NCBI GenBank assembly: GCA_964007475.1
Contig: CAXFZM010000548.1
Location: 62,001-126,000, forward strand
Source of the DNA: Hybos culiciformis
Lineage: Eukaryota; Arthropoda; Insecta; Diptera; Hybotidae
Length of the DNA stretch: 64,000 bases
Direction: 5' to 3'
Part shown: one piece after another, positions 34,630 through 46,371 of the stretch
Numbering within the stretch: the stretch's first letter is position 1
Layout of the letters: the number at the start of each line of letters is the position of its first letter
The notes under the pieces: model-generated
What the model was told of the DNA's origin: nothing
Database searches by the model: none
The model's input: the letters and a program-made list of their open reading frames with translations, nothing else
Translations under genes and position numbers: made by a program

Positions 34630-36144
34630 AGTCCAATACCTTTAAAAAATTCATTGGTATCTAGTTAGTTAGTTATACAATACATATATTTTCGTGCTAG
34701 TTAATCATTTATACATATATATAAAAGTCGAAATTAAACATTTGTATGCTTAATTCGTTATCAAAAAAAGTTAAATATTGAACAGCATAATATTTTATTT
34801 ATTGTATATACATAATGTACATAAACTGTAATGTCAAATGGAAATTAATAAAAATGTTTCAAAACTTTAGTGATTATTTCTTCTTTTTTTTTTGTAGTAA
34901 CCTTCTTTAAAAACATAAATATAAATAAAATTATTTCAAATTTTATTTTCTAAAATTTTTATTTACTTTAGAATTTTTTTGTTCGAAATGAAAAATTGTT
35001 AAGGTAAAAATTGGTTAACCTATTTATGTATGTAATTTTTTTAAAAGAGTGTTTCGCCCACATCATAAGTATAATTTTATTAGAAATGTTATGAAGTTTG
35101 CTTTATCTCTTTTTGTATATAGCTTAATGTGACGTGACACAAAAATATACTTTTAAAGAAACTCTTCATAATTAGAATACTTAATAAACTATTCAAATAT
35201 TTGTAAACTTTATTAAATATTTGTTTCCTTATAGGAGTGTTAATACCATATTTTTGAGTTAAAAAGTCAAAATGTTTAAAAACAGACAGTTTTAATGACA
35301 GAAGGATGGAGCCAACTTTACACTGAATTTTTTTTATGTTCCTACAACTCACTACTTATAATAATTTAATGAATTTTCAAATATACATATAGTATTCCAC
35401 TCCAAATAGATGCTCGAGCATGGCTGTCCTCTTTAACATCAAGAAAAAAGGATTGCAGTCACATAAGAATTCAAGAGATTATTGTTCATTCCAACGGTAT
35501 ATCTATACATTATTACAATAAAAAATTCTTGTATCAATTAAAGGTGCTTACAGACAGTTGAGAGTGTCTTTCAACAAGTTTTCCATCCTGGTTTAAACTC
35601 ACTCATTTGTATGAGTGCACAAGTTGAAAGACAAGTTGAGTAAGTAGTGTGTAGTACTGTTGAAAAACTTTTGGATGATTTTAAAAGGCAAGTTTCTTAC
35701 CTTAGTTTATACGTCTATAGCAAACTTTCAACAATTTGAAACACAAGTTGAATAAACATTCAACACGTCTAAAAGAATTTTAAGATAGACTAGGGTTCGT
35801 CACATTAATTGAAAAACCCTCTTATCATGATTGAAGCTATTCTTACTTCAAAATTATTAATTAAACAGAGAACTTATTTTTTCTAGATGATGATTTATTA
35901 AAGGATTGGTTGACACAAGAATGACTTAAAAATTAAATTTAAGAAAAAAAAAAGATTTCTAAACTTTACTTTTCTGTACACAAAAAATTTAAAATAAAAT
36001 TGACCAAAAATGCCAATTTGGCAAAATGAACAATAAAAATATAGATAAGAATTCCATGTGAAATTGAAACTAGTGTAAAAAGTTTGTGAGAATTACACAA
36101 GTTGCAATTTCACATGCAATATTTATTTTGTTCATATGATGAAC
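34630..36144 (-). other. BEL 3' LTR and flank, copy A (end not resolved)
   Basis: The - strand just after the env stop begins TGTTCATCATATGAACA at 36145, a TG-starting palindromic start like that remembered for roo LTRs. The rest is AT-rich. A segment near 35535-35790 has repeated TTCAAC/GTTGAA words. The LTR's far end and a 5-bp target duplication could not be fixed because no 5' LTR is present. Confidence 0.4.
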
Positions 36145-36154
36145 ATAGTCCCAA

Positions 36155-38464
36155 CTAAACAATAAATTCCTGAGGTGCTGGTGATCTGGGTTGGTTCGCT
36201 GCTGAAGGTGGTGTATCATCTTGGGCAGCTGATGACCTTTTGTGACAGTTGAAACATACAAAGATGAAAATTCCCATCAAACATATCAATATTGTGTACG
36301 AAATTGTGTAATGATGTACATGATGAGCTGATAATTTTACTGATGATTCATCTTCCTTCAAACTTGCAATCTCGTTGTCCAATTTTTGTGATTCATTGTG
36401 ATGGGACTAATTGTGGAAGCCTTTGTTTCCTGAAATAAGAAAGAATTAGTAAAATTGATATTCGAAAATGAAATAGATTTCAATTTCTCTGAATGAAATG
36501 TTGATTTTGAGTGTATCGTCAAAATTTCAGTTTTTATAATGCAATTATTTTGCATATGAAAAATTCCGGCACCCTTGAGTGTAACAAATTCTGCATTGTT
36601 CCCACATAAAACACTTGCAGTCACTGAATGTTGTACTCCAAATATCCAATTATTTTCTGCCTTCATATGCGCGCAATATTCTGTTGAATTTAGTAATTGT
36701 GGGTTGCAGTATTTCGATACATCCTTGTTGGTTATAAACGCAATCCCACAGGTATGATGCTGTCTACATACTATATGATTGTCATAACACAGATGCACCT
36801 TTTTTTGCTAGGTTGGTAGCTAAAAATTTAGAAGTTATTTCGAATATATTTAAGTTACCACTAATAAGGAACGGTACTGGTGTTAAATACACTGAGATAA
36901 AAAACGTGCTAAAATCATGTAAAAATGCATAAAATCATGTATTTTCCGCAACAAAAACCGTCCAATGACGGTTTTACTAAAATCAGTGCCTTTTGGGATT
37001 AAAATTTTTTTAAAAGAGAAAAAAAAATGTTTTTATTTTAATTTTTTTATTTTTTATTTTTATTTATTTCTATTTTTTTTATTTCTAATTTCTCATTTTA
37101 TTTCTCTTATGCCCTCTTCGGGATTTGAACCTCGGTCTTTAGCATTTTAACTGACCACTCTACCATTAGGCCATAGTAATAAAATTATTCATAAGCACAA
37201 AATAGAAAATATAAATATCGTATACATTTTTCTTATGCTTTCGTCGGGATTCGAACCTCGGTCTTTAGCATTTCATTCAATCACTCTACCATTCGGCCAT
37301 AGTATTAAAATTATTCAAATATTTTAATTCAACTTGATTTAATGCCAAAAGTCTTAAAATTTAGTACGTCTTTTTTGGCTCAGTGTAGAAGAGCTGAAAC
37401 CCTTCGGTTGCAACTAAGGGTACAGCGACCTTGAAAACAATTCCCTTTTTTGTTATTCTTGTTTTGATCATCATAATTTTGTATATTTTCGTAAGATCTT
37501 TTGTTGGTAATATTAACGTCGATGATATATTGGCCATTGTTGTATTCAACTGCTGTTGCATCTGGGTAGGTGTTATTATGTGTGGGTTGAGAAATGCATG
37601 TGTTGTATCTAAAACCAAATCTATCAATGAATGTTGAACATTTTCATAATCAGTCATAGTTAGAGCTAAAAACGTCGATAGAGAATTTAATCTTTGCGTA
37701 ATGAGATGTTTATGATGCTCTGCCGCTAATGACGAAAAAGTTGATTCAAGATAATTTTGCATTAATTCCAATTGGTTGGTTACTTCTTCATGATTTCTTT
37801 TAATGAGATTCGAAGTTGACTCCATTATTGATGTTTGGCTTTTTAACAATTCTACTAGATGGTTTTCATCTTCTTGAACAGTTTCAAATTGATCTTCGAT
37901 GTATTCAGCATAATCAGCGTCCAACACACCAAACAACTTATTAGCCACATATCCCACACAATCAAACAGATATCTTTTCATTTTTGACACTCTGTTATAG
38001 AAAATAAATTAATTTTTTTGGTTGATTAGAGACATCCTTTGGTTGAATTCATTTGATATTCCACTACACAATTCTCTTGATATGACCTTACATTCATTCA
38101 TCGATATCCCAGTACACGTTTTGTCACATAACTCTGTTATATTTAAAATACATGTTTGGAAGTTACTGGTTTGTTGCCAATAGGATGTAAGATTAATGTG
38201 TATGAATATAATCCAAACGGTTTGGATTGTTCCCAAACTTTCAAAGAAAATGCCAGGTGGATTCTAGAACTTCGTCACGTTAACTGATGATGCGTTGATA
38301 TCAGCCTTCAGTGAGGTTGGTACTATCAGCACCAATAGTCCTACAAAAAGAGCACTTAGTCCATTCTTCAATTTGGTTGCTCGACGTCTTCTTGGTTTTC
38401 GAGCCCATGCCATCTTCATTAGATCGCCTTTCGTCAGATGTCTTATCTTCTTTTTCGGAATCAT
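36155..38464 (-). pseudogene. env: Envelope remnant of the roo-like BEL element, copy A
   Basis: Same sequence and same breaks as copy B (41809-44118), described there. In this copy the junction of the tandem duplication (38479-38481) lies directly upstream of the env start, so it has lost the pol sequence that should precede it. It is followed by the LTR start at 36145. It contains the TA-flanked MITE at 36890-37385. Confidence 0.8.
36890..37385. mobile_element. CACTGAG MITE with two tRNA-like modules, copy A
   Basis: Identical to the element at 42544-43039 (described there), with TA at 36888-36889 and 37386-37387. Its tRNA-like modules lie at about 37109-37181 and 37236-37306 on the - strand. 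Confidence 0.85.
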
Positions 38465-38734
38465 TGTGGTATTCTATCATGAACATGAAATAACGAAATC
38501 ACTATAGTGACATATCACATAACACAAAGAATAGTTTCCTTAGTAAAAAATTTTAAAGGAAGAAGATTAGAAGAGAGAGTAAATTAAAAAATAAAGAAAA
38601 TAAATAAATTAAAAATAGAAGTTATATAAAAAAGATAGAAGAATTAGTGGAAAATATCCTACTACTTCTTCCGGCGTCAACCAAGACATTTCATGAAGAT
38701 TCAAAATGAATCAAAAAAAAATTACTCAAATTAA

Positions 38735-39642
38735 GGGGGTCTTCTACTCTAGAGGCTCGAATTTCGAGCGTTTTTCGGCAGTCGATAAAAAAAAAGCATT
38801 TGATAATTTTACTATCCATTTTTTTATCATGTGTTTATTTATATTTAAAGAATACACAAAATAAATTTCAAAAAAAAAAAAATTTTTTTTCATCAAGTTA
38901 TGCATCCTTGAAGTAGAGGGGGGAAAAAAAAAGCAGTGTCCTCATCACCATGATTTCCGCCCTTGTGGTCATCTGAAAAATAAAACAATGATGGATTCTT
39001 GATTAGTATGAATGTCGCTATCGCATGAACCAACGAAACTGAAAAAAAATTTTTTTTCATAAAATGGCGGCTACTCAAAAATAAAGGTCGATTTTTTCAC
39101 TAATTTTTCAACTTTGTCGAATTTTTTAAAAATATTAAAAATTTTTAATTTTTATTTTTTGTTGGTTCATGCGTTAGAGAGATATATAAAGAATATTAAT
39201 GCCAAATTTCACGTAAATCAGCTGATTAGAACTTGAGATATTGTGGTTACCGCATCGAAAAAAGTAGTTTCGAGAAAAACGCGTTTAAAGTTTAAAGAAG
39301 TTAACATCGAACTAACTCAAACTAAAAGTAAATAGAATAAAAACTTTTGTATAATACGTTACAATGACCTTCAAACGATTGATTTAGTATACTGAAAGTA
39401 TAATAGAAAGAAGAAAAGAGAGAGAGTTATTCATACTCAGGTAGCCCGGGCCTCCAATCGTCTATTGTTCCAGTCGTCCGCCCAACCGGTTTAGTTGCCA
39501 CGACACTAAAACGGCTATAACTTCGGAAATAATTTGAATTTTGAAAAATCCTTTTAGAGAGATATTTTTGAATATATAAACTATCGAATTATGAAAAAAA
39601 AAATTTTTCGATTTTTTGAAATTTCTAGAGTAGAAGACCCCC
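38735..39642. mobile_element. TTAA-flanked MITE (piggyBac-like), copy B
   Basis: Copy of 33081-33988 within the duplicated block, with the same ends and TTAA flanks. Confidence 0.85.
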
Positions 39643-40283
39643 TTAAAAACAATCAGCATACATCGACCTACCGGCTTCAGATAATATATGAAATATATAT
39701 TGTGTTACATTACTTCGTCAGCGTCGGTTTGTATGTTGAAATAATATGTAAATTTAGAAAAATTAAATAAAAGTAAACTAGAAAATAACTAGAATTATCT
39801 TAAGTGTACTAAGTGAAGCTAAGTGATTCGGATATATAGAAAATTTAAATATTAATTAAAGTCTTCCAATGTTATTAGAGAAAAAAGAATTAGATTTTAA
39901 ACCAGCTTTAAGGGATGCCTTAGAAATATTAAGGTCAAAAACATGATGATTTTTATTAGCAAAAGTAAGCATTCGAGAAATGGGATCATTGCATCCATAT
40001 TCAGTTCTATGGTAAGCAACTTCAAATAAGTTAGTATCCATCAACTTCTTGCTAATTTCACTTTTAATTAGAGAGAGTTTCTCAAACATAAATTTTAATG
40101 TTGTGCCAGCGCTCATCAGTGTTAAATTTCTCTGCCAAGATTCTCAACAGCTAGTTTTACAGGCTTCATACCCTCTAATAAAAACAGTAAAAACAGCATT
40201 CCAAAAACAGCTGTTTGCTGTTTTTCATTTTCTTCAAAAAAACAGCTGTTATACTGTTACTGTTAAAAACAGTCCAGAAACCC

Positions 40284-41798
40284 AGTCCAATACCTTTAAA
40301 AAATTCATTGGTATCTAGTTAGTTAGTTATACAATACATATATTTTCGTGCTAGTTAATCATTTATACATATATATAAAAGTCGAAATTAAACATTTGTA
40401 TGCTTAATTCGTTATCAAAAAAAGTTAAATATTGAACAGCATAATATTTTATTTATTGTATATACATAATGTACATAAACTGTAATGTCAAATGGAAATT
40501 AATAAAAATGTTTCAAAACTTTAGTGATTATTTCTTCTTTTTTTTTTGTAGTAACCTTCTTTAAAAACATAAATATAAATAAAATTATTTCAAATTTTAT
40601 TTTCTAAAATTTTTATTTACTTTAGAATTTTTTTGTTCGAAATGAAAAATTGTTAAGGTAAAAATTGGTTAACCTATTTATGTATGTAATTTTTTTAAAA
40701 GAGTGTTTCGCCCACATCATAAGTATAATTTTATTAGAAATGTTATGAAGTTTGCTTTATCTCTTTTTGTATATAGCTTAATGTGACGTGACACAAAAAT
40801 ATACTTTTAAAGAAACTCTTCATAATTAGAATACTTAATAAACTATTCAAATATTTGTAAACTTTATTAAATATTTGTTTCCTTATAGGAGTGTTAATAC
40901 CATATTTTTGAGTTAAAAAGTCAAAATGTTTAAAAACAGACAGTTTTAATGACAGAAGGATGGAGCCAACTTTACACTGAATTTTTTTTATGTTCCTACA
41001 ACTCACTACTTATAATAATTTAATGAATTTTCAAATATACATATAGTATTCCACTCCAAATAGATGCTCGAGCATGGCTGTCCTCTTTAACATCAAGAAA
41101 AAAGGATTGCAGTCACATAAGAATTCAAGAGATTATTGTTCATTCCAACGGTATATCTATACATTATTACAATAAAAAATTCTTGTATCAATTAAAGGTG
41201 CTTACAGACAGTTGAGAGTGTCTTTCAACAAGTTTTCCATCCTGGTTTAAACTCACTCATTTGTATGAGTGCACAAGTTGAAAGACAAGTTGAGTAAGTA
41301 GTGTGTAGTACTGTTGAAAAACTTTTGGATGATTTTAAAAGGCAAGTTTCTTACCTTAGTTTATACGTCTATAGCAAACTTTCAACAATTTGAAACACAA
41401 GTTGAATAAACATTCAACACGTCTAAAAGAATTTTAAGATAGACTAGGGTTCGTCACATTAATTGAAAAACCCTCTTATCATGATTGAAGCTATTCTTAC
41501 TTCAAAATTATTAATTAAACAGAGAACTTATTTTTTCTAGATGATGATTTATTAAAGGATTGGTTGACACAAGAATGACTTAAAAATTAAATTTAAGAAA
41601 AAAAAAAGATTTCTAAACTTTACTTTTCTGTACACAAAAAATTTAAAATAAAATTGACCAAAAATGCCAATTTGGCAAAATGAACAATAAAAATATAGAT
41701 AAGAATTCCATGTGAAATTGAAACTAGTGTAAAAAGTTTGTGAGAATTACACAAGTTGCAATTTCACATGCAATATTTATTTTGTTCATATGATGAAC
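40284..41798 (-). other. BEL 3' LTR and flank, copy B (end not resolved)
   Basis: Same content as 34630-36144; the putative LTR start TGTTCATCATATGAACA reads downward from 41799. Confidence 0.4.
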
Positions 41799-42762
41799 AT
41801 AGTCCCAACTAAACAATAAATTCCTGAGGTGCTGGTGATCTGGGTTGGTTCGCTGCTGAAGGTGGTGTATCATCTTGGGCAGCTGATGACCTTTTGTGAC
41901 AGTTGAAACATACAAAGATGAAAATTCCCATCAAACATATCAATATTGTGTACGAAATTGTGTAATGATGTACATGATGAGCTGATAATTTTACTGATGA
42001 TTCATCTTCCTTCAAACTTGCAATCTCGTTGTCCAATTTTTGTGATTCATTGTGATGGGACTAATTGTGGAAGCCTTTGTTTCCTGAAATAAGAAAGAAT
42101 TAGTAAAATTGATATTCGAAAATGAAATAGATTTCAATTTCTCTGAATGAAATGTTGATTTTGAGTGTATCGTCAAAATTTCAGTTTTTATAATGCAATT
42201 ATTTTGCATATGAAAAATTCCGGCACCCTTGAGTGTAACAAATTCTGCATTGTTCCCACATAAAACACTTGCAGTCACTGAATGTTGTACTCCAAATATC
42301 CAATTATTTTCTGCCTTCATATGCGCGCAATATTCTGTTGAATTTAGTAATTGTGGGTTGCAGTATTTCGATACATCCTTGTTGGTTATAAACGCAATCC
42401 CACAGGTATGATGCTGTCTACATACTATATGATTGTCATAACACAGATGCACCTTTTTTTGCTAGGTTGGTAGCTAAAAATTTAGAAGTTATTTCGAATA
42501 TATTTAAGTTACCACTAATAAGGAACGGTACTGGTGTTAAATACACTGAGATAAAAAACGTGCTAAAATCATGTAAAAATGCATAAAATCATGTATTTTC
42601 CGCAACAAAAACCGTCCAATGACGGTTTTACTAAAATCAGTGCCTTTTGGGATTAAAATTTTTTTAAAAGAGAAAAAAAAATGTTTTTATTTTAATTTTT
42701 TTATTTTTTATTTTTATTTATTTCTATTTTTTTTATTTCTAATTTCTCATTTTATTTCTCTT

Positions 42763-42835
42763 ATGCCCTCTTCGGGATTTGAACCTCGGTCTTTAGCATT
42801 TTAACTGACCACTCTACCATTAGGCCATAGTAATA
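42763..42835 (-). other. tRNA-like module 1 with Pol III box A and box B
   Basis: On the - strand, TGGCCTAATGG (42817-42827) matches the box A pattern TRGYNNARNNGG, and GGTTCAAATCC (42775-42785) matches box B GGTTCRANNCC, at tRNA-like spacing. The T stem is mismatched and no clean anticodon arm or acceptor stem forms, so this is a tRNA-derived promoter relic, not a tRNA gene. The identical module in copy A is at 37109-37181. Confidence 0.7.
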
Positions 42836-42889
42836 AAATTATTCATAAGCACAAAATAGAAAATATAAATATCGTATACATTTTTCTTA

Positions 42890-42960
42890 TGCTTTCGTCG
42901 GGATTCGAACCTCGGTCTTTAGCATTTCATTCAATCACTCTACCATTCGGCCATAGTATT
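42890..42960 (-). other. tRNA-like module 2 with Pol III box A and box B
   Basis: On the - strand, TGGCCGAATGG (42943-42953) and GGTTCGAATCC (42901-42911) are perfect box A and box B matches. The segment is a diverged tandem copy of module 1 (shared ATGCTAAAGACCGAGGTTC). The T stem lacks pairing, as in module 1. The 3' half looks somewhat like tRNA-Asp. Copy A is at 37236-37306. Confidence 0.72.
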
Positions 42961-43954
42961 AAAATTATTCAAATATTTTAATTCAACTTGATTTAATGCC
43001 AAAAGTCTTAAAATTTAGTACGTCTTTTTTGGCTCAGTGTAGAAGAGCTGAAACCCTTCGGTTGCAACTAAGGGTACAGCGACCTTGAAAACAATTCCCT
43101 TTTTTGTTATTCTTGTTTTGATCATCATAATTTTGTATATTTTCGTAAGATCTTTTGTTGGTAATATTAACGTCGATGATATATTGGCCATTGTTGTATT
43201 CAACTGCTGTTGCATCTGGGTAGGTGTTATTATGTGTGGGTTGAGAAATGCATGTGTTGTATCTAAAACCAAATCTATCAATGAATGTTGAACATTTTCA
43301 TAATCAGTCATAGTTAGAGCTAAAAACGTCGATAGAGAATTTAATCTTTGCGTAATGAGATGTTTATGATGCTCTGCCGCTAATGACGAAAAAGTTGATT
43401 CAAGATAATTTTGCATTAATTCCAATTGGTTGGTTACTTCTTCATGATTTCTTTTAATGAGATTCGAAGTTGACTCCATTATTGATGTTTGGCTTTTTAA
43501 CAATTCTACTAGATGGTTTTCATCTTCTTGAACAGTTTCAAATTGATCTTCGATGTATTCAGCATAATCAGCGTCCAACACACCAAACAACTTATTAGCC
43601 ACATATCCCACACAATCAAACAGATATCTTTTCATTTTTGACACTCTGTTATAGAAAATAAATTAATTTTTTTGGTTGATTAGAGACATCCTTTGGTTGA
43701 ATTCATTTGATATTCCACTACACAATTCTCTTGATATGACCTTACATTCATTCATCGATATCCCAGTACACGTTTTGTCACATAACTCTGTTATATTTAA
43801 AATACATGTTTGGAAGTTACTGGTTTGTTGCCAATAGGATGTAAGATTAATGTGTATGAATATAATCCAAACGGTTTGGATTGTTCCCAAACTTTCAAAG
43901 AAAATGCCAGGTGGATTCTAGAACTTCGTCACGTTAACTGATGATGCGTTGATA

Positions 43955-44582
43955 TCAGCCTTCAGTGAGGTTGGTACTATCAGCACCAATAGTCCTACAA
44001 AAAGAGCACTTAGTCCATTCTTCAATTTGGTTGCTCGACGTCTTCTTGGTTTTCGAGCCCATGCCATCTTCATTAGATCGCCTTTCGTCAGATGTCTTAT
44101 CTTCTTTTTCGGAATCATTGTGGTATTCTATCGGCAAGGGACATATTTTATTTTAGCGTTGTATATGACCATTTTTTCCTTTTAACGGAACAACTCTAAC
44201 TCTCCTATCAGATCCTGAATGAGTTTGTGTTATTCTAGCTAAAGGCCACTGCGCTGGAGGCATATTTTCATTTTTCACCAATACAAGTTCACCGACTTTT
44301 ACGTTTGGTTTTTCTACTTTGGTCTATTTTGCAATTGACTCAGATACTGATTTGACCACTTCTGCCAAAATTGTTGTTGCAGACGTTGAACTAACTTCCA
44401 TTTCTTAACATAACTTCCCTCTTTGTCTTCATTCTTTCAAAGAAATGACAATGGAGCTGTTCCCATTAGAAAATGTCCTGGTGTTAAAATATCTCTATCA
44501 TTGTCGTTACTTAATGCACACATTGGTCGAGAATTCAAGCACGCCTCGATTTGAACTAAAACTGTGTTTAGTTCTTCGAAGG
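43955..44582 (-). pseudogene. pol: Integrase C-terminal region of BEL pol
   Basis: The - strand reads [45 protein letters not shown], then in a shifted frame VLVKNENMPPAQWPLARI and RRVRVVPLKG. This is the integrase C-terminal module of BEL/Pao elements (DUF5641-like). It continues into a charged tail (EYHNDSEKEDKTSDERR) ending at 43955, overlapping the env start by about 160 bp. Several stops and frameshifts occur at 44180-44450. Confidence 0.8.
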
Positions 44583-45062
44583 TCATATCGTTGTATGAAG
44601 AATTCGTTTAAGATGATATTTTACACTTTTCACTCCTGCTTCCCATATTCCACCAAAATGAGGCGAAGCAGGAGGAATAAAATGCCATTTTAGACCATAT
44701 TGCTGAAAGTGTTGCAACATGTTGTTTTTATAAGCTTGGTAAAATTCTTTCAAGCTTTTTTCTAATATCTTATTAGCTAGACCAAAGTTGGTGGCATTAT
44801 CACTCCAGATATCTGATGGGATGCCTCTGCGGCCAGAAAAACGTTTGAAAGTATTTAAAAACCCTTTAGCACTGAGATCAGATGCAACTTCGAGATGTAT
44901 AGCCTTTGTCATCAAACAAACAAATACTGATATGTAACCTTTGAAGGTCTTCGTCCCTCGTTCTTTAGCCATTCTCAAATTTATTGGTCCATCGTAGTCG
45001 ACACCAACCTTACTAAAAGGACGACTTATATTTGTTCTGCATTCTGGTAAATTACCCATCAA
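44583..45062 (-). pseudogene. pol: Integrase catalytic core of BEL pol
   Basis: DDE core of a BEL/Pao integrase: PFSKVGVDYDGPINLR (first Asp), SDIWSDNATNFGLANK (second Asp), [20 protein letters not shown] (Glu). The catalytic residues are all present and the VDYDGP, WSDNATNF and FGGIWEA signatures are typical of this superfamily rather than gypsy. It ends in LKRILHTTI before a frame change into the C-terminal module at 44582. Confidence 0.9.
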
Positions 45063-45386
45063 TTACTGGTTTGCTTGACATTTGTGCCTAAAACAAATAA
45101 CACACTTTTGTAGTTCAAATTTTACCGTCATTTTACCTTTGAGAATCCAGTATTGCTGTCTAATCATTGAAAGTGTAAGGACCGTTCCACCATGAAGAGT
45201 CAGCTTATGATAGTACTGTATTATCATTTTGGTCAATAGGGAATTTTTGGATATAATTATTGGATGTTTTTGACTGAAATCTAAGTTGGAATTCTCTAAT
45301 CTGCCTCCTACACGGAGAAGTTGGCTGTTGTCAAGAAATGGATTTAGGGTAAGTATTCTACTGCTTCTTGGAAGTGGCTTGGAATG
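45063..45386 (-). pseudogene. pol: Integrase zinc-binding region of BEL pol (degraded)
   Basis: No long frame remains, but the - strand retains pieces compatible with the HHCC region: RVGGRLENSNL near 45300, then NSLLTKMIIQYYHK, LHGGTVLTL and CVICFRHKCQAN. These match the usual order upstream of a BEL integrase core. Frameshifts and stops are frequent. Confidence 0.55.
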
Positions 45387-45644
45387 TTACAGATAGGTTA
45401 TTTCATCATAAAATTCGTTAAGTTGAACCATTTTCACTATGACACATCTGGCATTTTCCAATTCTTCGGTTGTAACTTCACTACTTATGTTTGTCTTTTT
45501 CTTGCAAAAATAAAAAAATTTATAAATATAAACAATAGCTTTAAATAATTTTTGAATTGAAGAAAATTTTGATAATAGAGTTTCTATAAAAATATTTTCA
45601 ATTTTGGTGGAAAAAACCTGTGTTTCTTCACTGTCTTCTGACAA
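45387..45644 (-). pseudogene. pol: Linker between RNase H and integrase, BEL pol
   Basis: An 85-residue frame with FSSIQKLFKAIVYIYKFFYF and TTEELENARCVIVKMVQ, which resembles the short helical segment that precedes the integrase zinc domain in BEL/Pao pol (an LxxATAxxxRF region followed by ELExA). Identification is by position and pattern only. Confidence 0.55.
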
Positions 45645-45764
45645 TATTATTTCGCTGCTTCTCCAAGCAGCCGTACTTTGCGATAGCTAATGAGGTCCTT
45701 GCCACCAGAGCTCATTACTAAGAATGTTGTTAATTTTTGAACCCCTTGGTGCCACGTCGGCTGG

Positions 45765-46075
45765 GTTCTCTTCAGATTAAACATATTTCCATTGTTCAAT
45801 GCTGGAATGTTGTAATATTATAGATTTTCTATAAACATAGGATAACGTTTTGATGTTGACTGGATCCAAGATAGTACAACCATAGAATCTGTCCAATAAA
45901 CTGCGTCGTGTAATTCAATTTTTAAAGCATTTTTATTTCGTGCCATTAGCTTTGCTAGAAGTACTGCAGCACACAATTCTAGTTGCGGGATTGACAATTT
46001 TGTTCGTAATGGAGCTACCCGTGTCTTTGAAGTCAGCAATAACACTTTAGTTGCATTATTTTTCATTACTTGCAC
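45765..46075 (-). pseudogene. pol: RNase H domain of BEL pol
   Basis: Reads MQVMKNNATKVLLLTSKTRV, LSIPQLELCAAVLLAKLM, DAVYWTDSMVVLSWIQS: the BEL RNase H signatures with an IPRLELxAA-type helix and the YxWTDS motif bearing a catalytic Asp. The beginning of the domain, with the first Asp, lies across a frame break near 46076-46137. Downstream of 45818 a second frame break follows FIENL. Confidence 0.8.
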
Positions 46076-46136
46076 GTAAACCGCCGCTTCGTATGCCTTT
46101 TGTAACGAATCTGCGAAACCGTGAAGTTCTATTTTT

Positions 46137-46371
46137 TCACCTGTTCCATCTTGGAATAATTATCTTCTCTAGCTGTGACAAGTCGCCTCTTAGATTATTC
46201 CATTTTTTCAAAATATTATGCGGTAAATGTTCGTCCCATCCAATCTTTGAAATCCATATTTCTTGGAAAAGGAGTTTAATATTAAGAATTATTGGAGCTA
46301 TCCATCCAACAAGGTCAAATATTTTAGAAGCCTCTGATAAAAATTCTCGTTTTTTGGGATTATCTCTGCTA
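46137..46371 (-). pseudogene. pol: RT connection region of BEL pol (Peptidase_A17-type family)
   Basis: Contains DNPKKREFLSEASKIFDLVG, WIAPIILNIKLLFQEIW and GWDEHLPHNILKKW. These are hallmark motifs of the segment between RT and RNase H in BEL/Pao elements, classed in Pfam as Peptidase_A17. Sequence upstream of 46371 belongs to the 10.0-kb insertion; pol resumes on the far side at 56402. Confidence 0.85.

Larger units (their letters stand above)
32828..38478. repeat. 5651-bp duplicated block, copy A
   Basis: Recurs at 38482-44132 with a constant offset of 5654 bp; every segment and reading frame compared is identical. It starts inside the GGGTTTCTG element and ends in the 3' part of BEL pol, so its limits match no transposon. 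A 3-nt spacer (ATG, 38479-38481) separates the copies. Confidence 0.93.
42544..43039. mobile_element. CACTGAG MITE with two tRNA-like modules, copy B
   Basis: The 496-bp element has ends CACTGAGATAAAAAACGTG and CACTGAGCCAAAAAAGACGT (reverse complemented right end). TA flanks both sides (42542-42543, 43040-43041). The interior has a hairpin AAAACCGTC/GACGGTTTT near 42605-42630, a long A/T tract, then two tRNA-like modules on the - strand. It splits the BEL env. The ends resemble those of the 8- and 10-kb insertions in their first six bases. Confidence 0.88.
41809..44118 (-). pseudogene. env: Envelope remnant of the roo-like BEL element, copy B
   Basis: A baculovirus-F-type membrane fusion protein gene, acquired by some insect LTR elements (family knowledge). 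It starts at ATG 44118, overlapping the pol tail in another frame. A basic N terminus (RKPRRRR) is followed by a hydrophobic segment near residues 35-54 that fits a signal or anchor. Further on come a Cys-containing stretch, a basic KMKR site, then YLFDCVGYVANKLFGVLDAD, the layout of an F-protein cleavage site and fusion peptide, followed by a heptad-rich coiled coil. After the MITE come a Cys-rich ectodomain (42452-42012), a membrane span around ISYTILICLMGIFIFVCF and a short tail ending QEFIV at 41809. It is inactive: in-frame stops at 43918 and 43663, a MITE insertion at 42544-43039, and a frameshift near 42040. Confidence 0.82.
38482..44132. repeat. 5651-bp duplicated block, copy B
   Basis: Second copy of 32828-38478. 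Its right edge (44132) is continuous with the rest of BEL pol, so this is the ancestral position. The left edge joins the 3-nt spacer at 38479. The near-perfect identity could also reflect an assembly fault. Confidence 0.93.

Noticed and set aside
35535..35790. Possible small MITE with AGACRKGTTGA-like ends
   Set aside because: The inverted similarity is weak and no target duplication could be found.
37109..37306. Two genuine tRNA genes
   Set aside because: Boxes A and B are good but the T stem is mismatched and no proper acceptor or anticodon arm forms; they sit inside a MITE.
36965..37637. Two + strand frames (at 36965 and 37431) across the env region
   Set aside because: They overlap the MITE and the reverse strand of the env coiled coil and have hydrophobic low-complexity composition.
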